Of a stretch of 40,134 nucleotides of DNA, positions 1 to 8,606 are shown in pieces. The notes beneath the pieces are model-generated. The model ran no database searches. It saw nothing but the letters and a program-made list of their open reading frames with translations, and was not told the origin of the DNA. This DNA comes from an uncultured Bacteroidales bacterium (GTDB taxonomy: Bacteria; Bacteroidota; Bacteroidia; Bacteroidales; F082). The stretch spans positions 1 through 40,134 of the forward strand of contig CAMYYV010000013.1 in the NCBI GenBank assembly GCA_947303625.1, in the 5' to 3' direction. Both the position numbers and the translations under genes were made by a program. Each line of letters opens with the position of its first letter. Position 1 is the first letter of the stretch.

Positions 1-625
1 CGGCGTCGAGGACGGTGCGGTTAGCCTTGATCACTTGGTCCTTGCCTTTGAACTTAGTCTCGAAATAAGCATAAACGGTGTCGAGATTGCGGTTGAAGAG
101 ATACATCACGATGCCGAGGGCGAACATGTTCTTCGATTTCAGCATCGACTTGTTGTCCATGCCGAAGTCCTTCAGGGCCTCTTTGGTGAGTTCCGAGATG
201 GGGGCCTTGACCACCTGATAGTCAGCGAGAGTACCGTCGATGGTCGGGTCGTCGTCATAGCCAGCCTTCTCGAGGGCCTTTTCGGTCACCGAGTCGGAGT
301 CGAAGATGATGATGGTTCCAGGACGGAGCCAGCGCATGTTAGCCTTAATGGAGGCGGGGTTCATGGCCACGAGGACGTCACAGAGGTCGCCAGTGGTGTG
401 AACGGGTTTGTGTCCAAAGTGCACTTGGAAGCCAGAGACGCCAGCCACGGTGCCTTGCGGCGGGCGGATTTCAGCCGGATAGTCCGGGAAGGTGGCGAAA
501 TCGTTTCCGGCAAATGCTGTTGAATCCGAAAAGAGATTTCCGGTAAGTTGCATACCATCGCCTGAGTCGCCAGAGAATCTGATGACGACATGTTCAAGCG
601 GTACAACCTTACTTTTTGCTGTCAT
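1..625 (-). CDS. korA: 2-oxoacid:ferredoxin oxidoreductase, alpha subunit (5' part, runs off the window)
   Basis: This is the N-terminal 208 residues of the alpha subunit of a 2-oxoglutarate (or related 2-oxoacid) ferredoxin oxidoreductase. The complex oxidatively decarboxylates 2-oxoacids with CoA and passes electrons to ferredoxin. The start is the ATG at 623-625 (MTAKSKVVPLEHVVIRFSGD). The gene has no stop inside the window. Visible features are the gamma-type N-terminal domain with SGDSGDGMQLTGNLF, then FPDYPAEIRPPQGTVAGVSG and DVLVAMNPASIKAN, typical of alpha subunits with a fused gamma domain. A Bacteroidota-type promoter lies upstream at 763-795. The divergent neighbour encodes a 2[4Fe-4S] ferredoxin, the natural electron acceptor. 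The exact 2-oxoacid cannot be settled from the N-terminus alone. Confidence 0.88.
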   Translation of the reverse strand, partial: MTAKSKVVPLEHVVIRFSGDSGDGMQLTGNLFSDSTAFAGNDFATFPDYPAEIRPPQGTVAGVSGFQVHFGHKPVHTTGDLCDVLVAMNPASIKANMRWLRPGTIIIFDSDSVTEKALEKAGYDDDPTIDGTLADYQVVKAPISELTKEALKDFGMDNKSMLKSKNMFALGIVMYLFNRNLDTVYAYFETKFKGKDQVIKANRTVLDA

Positions 626-762
626 GATTATTGATTTAAAGATTTAATATTCAAATATTTAAAGATTTCTAAATGGCTTTCAGCTTGCAGCAATCAGACT
701 TCAGTCAGTCTAAACCGATCTGATAGCAGACTGCCAATGGCAGACAGCCTTAAAAAACGCTG

Positions 763-795
763 CAAAGTTATATAATAAAAAGGTGCAATCCCAAA
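763..795 (-). promoter_or_regulatory. Promoter of the korA gene
   Basis: On the minus strand, TAACTTTG (763-770) matches the Bacteroidota -7 consensus TAnnTTTG. TTTG (792-795) lies 21 bases upstream as the -33 element. The implied leader is about 130 bases and includes the A/T-rich heptad patch. Confidence 0.6.
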
Positions 796-924
796 CAATT
801 CCGCTTTTTATTTTCCTTTTTAGAAGCATTTTCCTATCCGTTTCATTGTCAAATGATTAGCTTATATTCTTATTTAGACTGAATAAAAATTTCCTATTTG
901 GTCGCATTGGAATGAAAGTTGTAG

Positions 925-932
925 TATTTTTG
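925..932 (+). promoter_or_regulatory. -7 element of the ferredoxin promoter
   Basis: TATTTTTG fits TAnnTTTG exactly and lies 47 bases before the ferredoxin ATG. The -33 element is less clear: TTG at 907-909 is a little close and TTTG at 897-900 a little far. Confidence 0.5.
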
Positions 933-979
933 CGGCACGAAAAACGAAAACTCAAAACTAACTTAAAATTAAAAACACT

Positions 980-1147
980 ATGGCTTACAAAATCACTGAT
1001 GCCTGCGTTGCTTGCGGCACTTGCATTGACGAATGCCCGGTGGGCGCTATTTCGGAAGGCGACATCTATGTCATCGACCCTGATACCTGCGTTGGTTGCG
1101 GCACTTGCGCCGGCGCTTGCCCGAACGAAGCAATCGTTGAAGACTAA
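980..1147 (+). CDS. 2[4Fe-4S] ferredoxin
   Basis: A 55-residue bacterial ferredoxin that carries low-potential electrons in the cytoplasm. It has two complete cluster-binding motifs of the form CxxCxxCxxxCP: C9, C12, C15, C19 and C37, C40, C43, C47. The two halves resemble each other ([17 protein letters not shown] and [17 protein letters not shown]), as expected for the gene-duplicated clostridial type. The start is the ATG at 980, giving [12 protein letters not shown]. The divergent 2-oxoacid:ferredoxin oxidoreductase is a likely electron donor. A strong terminator follows, so it is probably transcribed alone. It could also supply other ferredoxin-dependent enzymes, including the bilin-reductase-like protein at 17462. 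Confidence 0.95.
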   Translation: MAYKITDACVACGTCIDECPVGAISEGDIYVIDPDTCVGCGTCAGACPNEAIVED

Positions 1148-1178
1148 TTGACACGAATGAAACTACATTAGAGATGAG

Positions 1179-1206
1179 AAAAGCCTGCCCAAAACAGGCT
1201 TTTTTC
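1179..1206 (+). terminator. Intrinsic terminator after the ferredoxin gene
   Basis: The stem AAAAGCCTG (1179-1187) pairs with CAGGCTTTT (1195-1203) across a 7-base loop and is followed by a T-rich tail. Confidence 0.85.
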
Positions 1207-1222
1207 ATTTTTTTTGTCAGTT

Positions 1223-1255
1223 TTTGGCAGTTTGGCAAACTATTTGCTATTTTTG
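1223..1255 (+). promoter_or_regulatory. Promoter of the lipoprotein gene at 1321
   Basis: TTTG (1223-1226), a 21-base spacer, then TATTTTTG (1248-1255), an exact TAnnTTTG. The leader would be about 60 bases. Confidence 0.65.
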
Positions 1256-1320
1256 CACCGTTCTTTGAAAGAAAAGACTTCAAACAAATAACCTAATTAC
1301 TAACTAAAATCATTCAAAAA

Positions 1321-2136
1321 ATGAAGAAATTAGCTTTGGCACTTGTGTGCCTCGTCAGCGTTGCCTTCTTAGCAAGCTGCGATCCGGAAATCACCAATCC
1401 GCAACCTACGATCGCCGTCATGACTGGCGAAAACTTCGTGTATGATGGCCAAGTCCTCGATGTCAACACCGATTACTCACTTGGTTTCAACGCTGCTTCA
1501 AACAGCCAGACCCTTAAGGAACTCAAGACCTTCACTCTGAGCATTAAGATTCTTGACAACGATGGTGAAGAGATGGATTCTAACGTCAACACCATTGATG
1601 TGAGCGGAACTGAGTATCAGTACCTTGATGAAGAGTTCGGCTTCGTCCTCAGAAGCGAAATCATCGGCAAGGCTGAAATCACTGCCACAATCACCGACGT
1701 TGATGGCCAACTGGCCACCACGACCCTCGTTGTGAGCATCAACATGCCCGCCGAGCCTCTGACCATCACCGATTTCACCTGGAACCGTCACGGCGCCGCC
1801 GATGCCACCGGTCTGGCCGAATTTGGTCTGAAATGGACGAAGAACGAGAGAGCCATCTATGCCGTCATCGAGCCCCTGGCTGGTGCCACGCTGTACAAAT
1901 TCGAGCCCTCCGTTTGGAATCAAGTGACCACCACTGTTGAAAAGGCTGCTGCCTTCGAAGGCATGGTGAGCATTTCGCAATGGAAGGAATTCAACACCGC
2001 TGGTGCTGTCAACCAAGACCTGGATGTTGTTTTGGGTTCCATCTACAATGGTGAGATGTACCTGATGCACGTCACCCACGGCCACATCGAATCCTTCAAG
2101 GGTACCGATGTCACCCTCACTGGCCAAGCCAAATAA
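1321..2136 (+). CDS. Lipoprotein of unknown function, probably Ig-like fold
   Basis: This 271-residue secreted lipoprotein has the signal peptide MKKLALALVCLVSVAFLASC, with lipobox LASC and lipidated Cys20. The mature part is acidic and rich in Thr and Val, with alternating hydrophobic residues. Runs such as KAEITATITDVDGQLATTTLV (positions about 121-141) suggest one or more Ig-like beta-sandwich domains, followed by a C-terminal domain containing FTWNRHG and GSIYNGEMYLMHVTHG. I do not recognise the family. It has its own promoter and a bidirectional terminator, so it is a single-gene unit. An outer-membrane location is inferred from the lipoprotein signal, not shown. Confidence 0.8.
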   Translation: MKKLALALVCLVSVAFLASCDPEITNPQPTIAVMTGENFVYDGQVLDVNTDYSLGFNAASNSQTLKELKTFTLSIKILDNDGEEMDSNVNTIDVSGTEYQYLDEEFGFVLRSEIIGKAEITATITDVDGQLATTTLVVSINMPAEPLTITDFTWNRHGAADATGLAEFGLKWTKNERAIYAVIEPLAGATLYKFEPSVWNQVTTTVEKAAAFEGMVSISQWKEFNTAGAVNQDLDVVLGSIYNGEMYLMHVTHGHIESFKGTDVTLTGQAK

Positions 2137-2155
2137 GGGAATCCTTTCCGGAAAC

Positions 2156-2189
2156 AAAAAAGGTGCGCTGCAACAGCGCACCTTTTTTT
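2156..2189. terminator. Bidirectional terminator between convergent genes
   Basis: AAAAAAGGTGCGCTG (2156-2170) and CAGCGCACCTTTTTTT (2174-2189) form a strong stem with a CAA loop. It has A- and T-runs on both sides, so it can serve both the lipoprotein (+) and the GH2 gene (-). Confidence 0.88.
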
Positions 2190-2192
2190 GTC

Positions 2193-4001
2193 TTACTCCG
2201 CGAAGGCGTGACTGATCTTCCGGTTGATTTGCAATAGCCGCTTCTCGTCCAGTTTCACCACCGCACGGTCGTATGTCATCAAACCGTTGAGTTCGGTCTC
2301 GCAGTCGGTGGTCTGCGTATAGACCGCAGCCGAGAACCCTTGGAAAGCCATCTTGTATAACTGCTCGGCATATTCCACATAGGTGTCGGTCACTTTCTCC
2401 TCAGTGTCAAATTCCACATAGCCCCAGCCTTGGTCCTTCACCCAGGTGTGGCCTTCCACCTTGCGTCCAATACCACCGTATTCGCCTAAAACCGTAGCAC
2501 GGGTTGGGTCAAACAGCACCATCTTTGGGTCGGGATAGTGGTGCAGGTCGAGGATGTCGCCACATTGGTAGAAGTTGCCTCCCGAAGCGGGATTAACGAG
2601 ACGCGTCGGGTCGAGCCGCTTGGTCATCTCCACAATCTCCGGGGTCTTGAATTGTCCCCAAGCCTCGTTGAAGGGCACCCATACGCCGATGCAGGGTACT
2701 GACTTGAGGCTGTTGATGATCTCCGTCCACTCCTTCTTGTAACACTCCTCCGACTCAAGCGAGCGCAAGCTCTCAGGACCTTGATAGTATTGCGTCGTCT
2801 GCCACTGAGGGCTCCGTCCGCCACTAGGCATGTCCTGCCACACGATGATGCCGATGCGATCGCAGTGATAGTACCACCGAGCAGGCTCCACCTTGACGTG
2901 CTTGCGGATCATGTTGAAGCCCAAGTCCTTGGTCTTCTGGATATCGTAGGCCAAAGCCTCGTCGGTAGGCGCCGTATAAAGGCCATCGGGCCACCAGCCT
3001 TGATCGAGGGGACCGAAGTGGAAGATGGGAAGTCCGTTCAAGGTGAGGCGCACGATGCCGTTGTCATCGCGCTGTGTGCCAAAGCTACGCATGGCGAAAT
3101 AGCTACTCACTTCATCGATCACCTTGCCCTTGCGTAACACCTTCACCTTCATGTCGTAGAGGAAAGGATGGTCGGGGGTCCAGCGCAGAAAGTCCTCGGG
3201 CATGTTCACCTCGACGGCTTGTCCGTTGATAGCCTTGCCCACAGCCACCTTCTGTCCTTCAAATGACACCTCCACCTGATAGAGATCGTCCTTGGTCGGG
3301 TTGGAGAAATCGACCTCCACGCTGACCGTGGCCTTATCGAAATCGGGCGTGGTGACGAGGTTTTGAATGTAGTCTTCAGGCACATATTCGAGCCACACCG
3401 TCTGCCAGATGCCCGTCACGGCGGTATAGAAGATGCCGCGCGGATTAAGCACCTGCTTGCCGTGTGGAATGTAGCTGTCGTTGGTCGGATCCCACACGCG
3501 GACAATCATCTCATTCTGTTTGCCTTGCAGGGCTTGGGTGATGTCGAAGGTGAAAGGCGTGTAACCGCCTGTATGTGAGCCCACTTTGATGCCATTCACC
3601 CAGACGTCTGTCATCCAGTCAACAGCACCGAAATGCAGCAGGACGCGGCCATTTTTCCAGTTGGTTGGCACGGCAAAGGTCTTCTGGTACCACAGAGCCT
3701 TCTCGGGTCCTACCTCTTTTTGCACACCCGACAGCGATGACTCGATACAGAATGGCACGAGGATATCGCCTTCAAATTGTTGGGGTGCCTTCTCCCCTTT
3801 CGCAGTGATGGCATATTGCCACAGGCCGTTGAGGTTTTTCCATTCGGGGCGAACCATCATAGGACGTGGATATTCGGGCAGGGCATTCTCGGGCGCCACC
3901 TGATCCGCCCATTTTGTCTTGATTTTGTCACCCACGGGAGCGTATTGGGCGAAGGCGAGATTGGCCATGAATGATATTAGTAGTAAAAACTTGATTTTCA
4001 T
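2193..4001 (-). CDS. Secreted glycoside hydrolase family 2 (beta-galactosidase/glucuronidase-like)
   Basis: This 602-residue enzyme has a signal peptide (1-18, ...ANLAFAQ). It has the GH2 order: N-terminal sugar-binding jelly roll (about 50-205, with WYQKTFAVP and GAVDWMTDVWVNG), immunoglobulin-like domain (about 210-310), and TIM barrel (about 320-600). The acid/base is probably E446 in PFNEAWG and the nucleophile E507 in VLGEYGG. The barrel also shows GFNMIRKHVKVEP and IIVWQDMPSGG. GH2 enzymes hydrolyse terminal beta-linked galactose, glucuronic acid, mannose and others; the substrate cannot be read from these motifs. There is no SusC/SusD pair beside it, so it is not in a classic polysaccharide utilisation locus here. 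It is shorter than E. coli LacZ and lacks the C-terminal domains. Confidence 0.9.
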   Translation of the reverse strand: MKIKFLLLISFMANLAFAQYAPVGDKIKTKWADQVAPENALPEYPRPMMVRPEWKNLNGLWQYAITAKGEKAPQQFEGDILVPFCIESSLSGVQKEVGPEKALWYQKTFAVPTNWKNGRVLLHFGAVDWMTDVWVNGIKVGSHTGGYTPFTFDITQALQGKQNEMIVRVWDPTNDSYIPHGKQVLNPRGIFYTAVTGIWQTVWLEYVPEDYIQNLVTTPDFDKATVSVEVDFSNPTKDDLYQVEVSFEGQKVAVGKAINGQAVEVNMPEDFLRWTPDHPFLYDMKVKVLRKGKVIDEVSSYFAMRSFGTQRDDNGIVRLTLNGLPIFHFGPLDQGWWPDGLYTAPTDEALAYDIQKTKDLGFNMIRKHVKVEPARWYYHCDRIGIIVWQDMPSGGRSPQWQTTQYYQGPESLRSLESEECYKKEWTEIINSLKSVPCIGVWVPFNEAWGQFKTPEIVEMTKRLDPTRLVNPASGGNFYQCGDILDLHHYPDPKMVLFDPTRATVLGEYGGIGRKVEGHTWVKDQGWGYVEFDTEEKVTDTYVEYAEQLYKMAFQGFSAAVYTQTTDCETELNGLMTYDRAVVKLDEKRLLQINRKISHAFAE

Positions 4002-4014
4002 ATTATTGTTAATT

Positions 4015-4145
4015 TAGATTCCCTTCGGGAATGGAGTGTTGTCGTTGTATCATATTGCGGCGGCCTCATGATCCTTATGACTTGCAAGCCTTCAAACCGC
4101 CGCCTTACAAGCCAAACTCGCTTTGCCATTCCCGCAGGGAATCTA
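4015..4145 (-). repeat. Intergenic double-hairpin element, copy 1
   Basis: A 131-bp element bounded by TAGATTCCC and GGGAATCTA. Each end is a hairpin (GATTCCCTTCGGGAATG at 4017-4033 and CATTCCCGCAGGGAATC at 4127-4143). The interior carries a second inverted pair, GCGGCGGCC and CCGCCGCC. The same layout and much of the sequence recur at 35204-35332. The TAG at its right end (minus-strand reading) is the stop codon of the upstream gene. It fills the gap between the 4143 gene and the GH2 gene. Confidence 0.75.
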
Positions 4146-4556
4146 TTCCTCCATCACTTCTTTGTTGAACGCTTCAGCGGCAGAAAGCAGACTTTGAATG
4201 GCGCAATGCATAAGCGTGCCCATATCGGGTGTGGCATCCAGAACCTGCTCGTAGCACATCCATACCGAGGCGCCTTTTTCGTTGCCGTCTTCATAGTCGT
4301 AAAGCACTGCCTTCACCACCTTATAGTTCCAATTGACGTTGTTGCACGCCATGATAGCCTTGGCAAAGTTGTCGTCGGTGACATCAAAGATGCCAGGAAG
4401 GGTGAGGCGGAAAAACAAGGGGTCGTCGACATCATTCCAAAACAAGAAGTTCCAGCCCTCATAGATGAAATTCAGGCCCAACTCGTTTTTGGTCGCCACG
4501 ATGCCGTGCGACTTCAAGTATTTCAGCACCCAGTCTTTGGCGTTCATGGCATTCAA
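4143..4556 (-). CDS. YbjN-like (type III chaperone-fold) small protein
   Basis: This 137-residue soluble protein has no signal peptide. The pattern YLKSHGIVATKNELGLNFIY, then DDPLFFRLTLPGIFDV, then a helical C-terminus with VWMCYEQVLDATPD, resembles YbjN-family proteins, which share the fold of type III secretion chaperones. Its start overlaps the stop of the kinase-AAA+ gene by four bases (ATGA at 4553-4556), indicating translational coupling and probably a physical or functional partnership. The stop codon lies inside the intergenic repeat element. An alternative in-frame start (Met4) is possible. The family assignment is moderate; the function is unknown. Confidence 0.6.
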   Translation of the reverse strand: MNAMNAKDWVLKYLKSHGIVATKNELGLNFIYEGWNFLFWNDVDDPLFFRLTLPGIFDVTDDNFAKAIMACNNVNWNYKVVKAVLYDYEDGNEKGASVWMCYEQVLDATPDMGTLMHCAIQSLLSAAEAFNKEVMEE

Positions 4557-6301
4557 TTCTTGTTGAAACCGATGCGTGTCTTGGTGGAATAGGTCGGGTT
4601 CTTGTATTTCAGCACATCGACAAGGATTTTTTGTGAGATGGGCACGTCGTTGTAGGCGGCAGTCATGGCGGCTTCGTTGACGGCCTCGGTGATGTCACCG
4701 GCATTGAAGTCGTCCGACATCCTGGCGAGTTCGTCGAAGTCAATTTCCTCGCAGGGACGGTCTTTCAGATGGTCAATGAAGATGTCCTTGCGGGCCTCAA
4801 AGTCGGGCTGCGGCACGAAGAACACACGGTCGAAGCATCCGATGCGCATGATACTTTGGTCGATGAGGTCGGGACGGTTGGTGGTAGCCACCACGAGGAT
4901 GCCTTTCTTCGAGCATTCGTTCATCATGCCATAAAGGGCCGAGATTTGCGGGGTGACATTCTCCTCGCCTTCGGCGTTGGGGTTGGGTGCCAAAAACTCG
5001 AGCTCATCAATACAGATGACAAACGGTGCCTTGATTTCAGCGGCGTCGAATACGCGTTGCAGGTTATCGAGCACACCCTCCTGATAGATATGGCCCATCT
5101 CGGGACCACGGATGATGGTGTAGTTGAAGCCCAGTTCCTCGGCGAAGCTACTCAAAACCAAGCTCTTGCCGCATCCAGGAGGTCCATACAGCAGAACACC
5201 GTTGATAGAAGGCAACTTATAGGCTTTGGCTTTCTCAGGGTTCTGAAGGGCAAAGAGCACCTCTTTTCGCAGCTGTTCTTTCAGCTCGTTGCGTCCTGTC
5301 ACATTGTCGAAACCACTACCCGAGCCTTTCTTGATGGTGATGACGGGGCTACCGTTGTCCTGGCCTTGTGCTTCGCCTTGCGAGTTGCTCTTCGAATGAT
5401 CGTCTTCAATCTTTTTGGCCAATTCAGGCATTATCTGTTCAAACAATGCCTGGGCAAACTCGCCAGCCGAAGCAAAGCGGTCGTCAGGTTTTTTGGCCAA
5501 CGCTTTCAGAAGGATGGCTTTCATGTAATCGGGCAGTTTCACCTCATCGGTTTCCAGCACGAGCTCCTGTTTGCGTGCCTTCTTCACCGCATCGGCCACC
5601 AACTTCTTGTCGCCATTGGCGGCAGTCAGGTCCTCCTCCCATGGCGACTTACCAAAGATCAGATAGTAGAGAAGTGCGCCAGTGGAGAAGATGTCGCTCT
5701 TCACCGTATAGACCCCATGAAACGTCTCGGGAGCGCGGAAGAACGGCTTCAAGTCCTCGACAGAGAATGTCGGGCGGCCTTTGACCATAAATGAGATATG
5801 GCCGAGGTCGATGATGGTGGGCATCAACATGCCGTCGTCGAGTTCCTGAAGCATGATATTAGACGGACGTATATCATTGTGTATCAAAGCACGGGAATGG
5901 ATAAACGACAACCCACCCAACACGCACAACGTGATCTGCACGGCATCTTCCACATCGAAGCGGCCTTCGTTGGCAACCGCCTCGGAGAGCAGAATACCAC
6001 GATAGAACTCGGTGACAAGATAATGGTAGACTGTGTTGCCCTTGCGCACCTCGCCGTTGTCGACAAAGCGGATGACGTTGGCGTTGTCGCTGGTATTGAG
6101 TTCCTTGCAGAGCTGGATCTCATACACCTCCTTGCCTTCAAAGAGTTGCTCATGCGGGATGCTCGCGATGTCGAACACCTTCATGAAATACATCATGTCG
6201 TCGGGGCCAAGCACCGTATACGACTCAGCCACAATGCCTTTCTTTATGAATGAGTTGATGACATATTTGCCGATCTTCTCCCCTTTCTTGAATGTCTCCA
6301 T
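4553..6301 (-). CDS. Protein kinase-AAA+ ATPase fusion protein
   Basis: This cytoplasmic fusion protein has 582 residues from the ATG at 6301. An upstream in-frame TTG (6322) would add seven residues but falls at a probable promoter, so ATG is preferred. Numbering here counts from that TTG. The kinase half (about 12-295) has Lys48, the catalytic loop HNDIRPSN (Asp150, Asn155; HND replaces HRD), DLG at 172 and APE at 197-199. Its glycine-rich loop is poor (KKGIVAES). The linker (about 300-335) is polar. The AAA+ half (about 336-589) has Walker A GPPGCGKS (380-387), Walker B CIDE (437-440) and sensor/SRH ATTNRPDLIDQSIMRIGCFDR, where the usual second arginine finger is Cys. It is coupled to the YbjN-like gene. 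A role in signalling or remodelling of a partner is inferred; I know no named system with this exact pair. Confidence 0.85.
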   Translation of the reverse strand: METFKKGEKIGKYVINSFIKKGIVAESYTVLGPDDMMYFMKVFDIASIPHEQLFEGKEVYEIQLCKELNTSDNANVIRFVDNGEVRKGNTVYHYLVTEFYRGILLSEAVANEGRFDVEDAVQITLCVLGGLSFIHSRALIHNDIRPSNIMLQELDDGMLMPTIIDLGHISFMVKGRPTFSVEDLKPFFRAPETFHGVYTVKSDIFSTGALLYYLIFGKSPWEEDLTAANGDKKLVADAVKKARKQELVLETDEVKLPDYMKAILLKALAKKPDDRFASAGEFAQALFEQIMPELAKKIEDDHSKSNSQGEAQGQDNGSPVITIKKGSGSGFDNVTGRNELKEQLRKEVLFALQNPEKAKAYKLPSINGVLLYGPPGCGKSLVLSSFAEELGFNYTIIRGPEMGHIYQEGVLDNLQRVFDAAEIKAPFVICIDELEFLAPNPNAEGEENVTPQISALYGMMNECSKKGILVVATTNRPDLIDQSIMRIGCFDRVFFVPQPDFEARKDIFIDHLKDRPCEEIDFDELARMSDDFNAGDITEAVNEAAMTAAYNDVPISQKILVDVLKYKNPTYSTKTRIGFNKN

Positions 6302-6319
6302 AGTGAAAAATTTATTGGG

Positions 6320-6350
6320 CAAAGGTCACGAATTATTTTGATTTGTGCAA
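6320..6350 (-). promoter_or_regulatory. Possible promoter of the kinase-AAA+ gene
   Basis: On the minus strand, GACCTTTG (6320-6327) is one base off TAnnTTTG and TTG (6348-6350) lies 20 bases upstream. It overlaps the TTG-start extension of the kinase gene and so supports the ATG start at 6301. Confidence 0.4.
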
Positions 6351-6370
6351 GAGGGGGAAGCATTTTTTAC

Positions 6371-6397
6371 AAAAAAAAGGCCGCTTTCGCGGCCTTT
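6371..6397 (-). terminator. Intrinsic terminator after gyrB
   Basis: Minus-strand stem AAAGGCCGC/GCGGCCTTT (6376-6384 with 6389-6397) with a 4-base loop, followed by a run of eight T on the minus strand. Confidence 0.88.
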
Positions 6398-6418
6398 GCA
6401 ATGTAACAAACGGCAGCC

Positions 6419-8419
<2,001 letters not shown>

Positions 8420-8428
8420 TTAAAGGTG

Positions 8429-8462
8429 CAAAGATACGGAATTTTTCGGCACGACATGCAAA
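8429..8462 (-). promoter_or_regulatory. gyrB promoter
   Basis: Minus-strand TATCTTTG (8429-8436) is an exact TAnnTTTG and TTTG (8459-8462) is the -33 element with a 22-base spacer. The leader is about 30 bases, which argues for the ATG start at 8395. Confidence 0.7.
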
Positions 8463-8557
8463 AAAGTCGAAAAATTGTTTTTCCTCCAAAACGGCTCTAC
8501 AGGGCTAAAAATAGGCAAATTTTTAAAATGCCTTGTTATCTCGCGCACGCAGGAAAG

Positions 8558-8588
8558 AAAAAGCCACTTCGACGAGAAGTGGCTTTTT
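8558..8588 (-). terminator. Terminator after the TPR/outer-membrane operon
   Basis: AAAAAGCCACTTC (8558-8570) pairs perfectly with GAAGTGGCTTTTT (8576-8588) around GACGA. It ends in T-runs on either strand and follows the minus-strand gene at 8607. Confidence 0.85.
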
Positions 8589-8606
8589 AGAGTGTCTGAG
8601 ACGTTT

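Larger units (their letters stand above)
626..979. other. Divergent intergenic region between korA and the ferredoxin gene
   Basis: This gene-free stretch of 354 bases contains the two divergent promoters described separately. It also has an A/T-rich patch at about 631-668 in which AAAGATT/ATTTAAAG-type heptads recur just before the korA start. A small inverted repeat (CTGCCAATGGCAG, 731-743) lies in the middle. I see no convincing small gene. Confidence 0.6.

Noticed and set aside
361-606. An 81-residue minus-strand frame near the left end
   Set aside because: It is out of frame with the 2-oxoacid:ferredoxin oxidoreductase subunit that occupies the same strand and has clear conserved motifs.
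2156-2189. Possible small structured RNA between 2136 and 2193
   Set aside because: The structure is a simple stem with T-runs on both strands and sits between convergent genes, so a terminator explains it.
6302-6322. TTG-initiated N-terminal extensions of the kinase-AAA+, gyrB, DUF1295 and ccsBA genes
   Set aside because: In each case the extra codons overlap or directly follow a -7 promoter element, so the first ATG is the better start.
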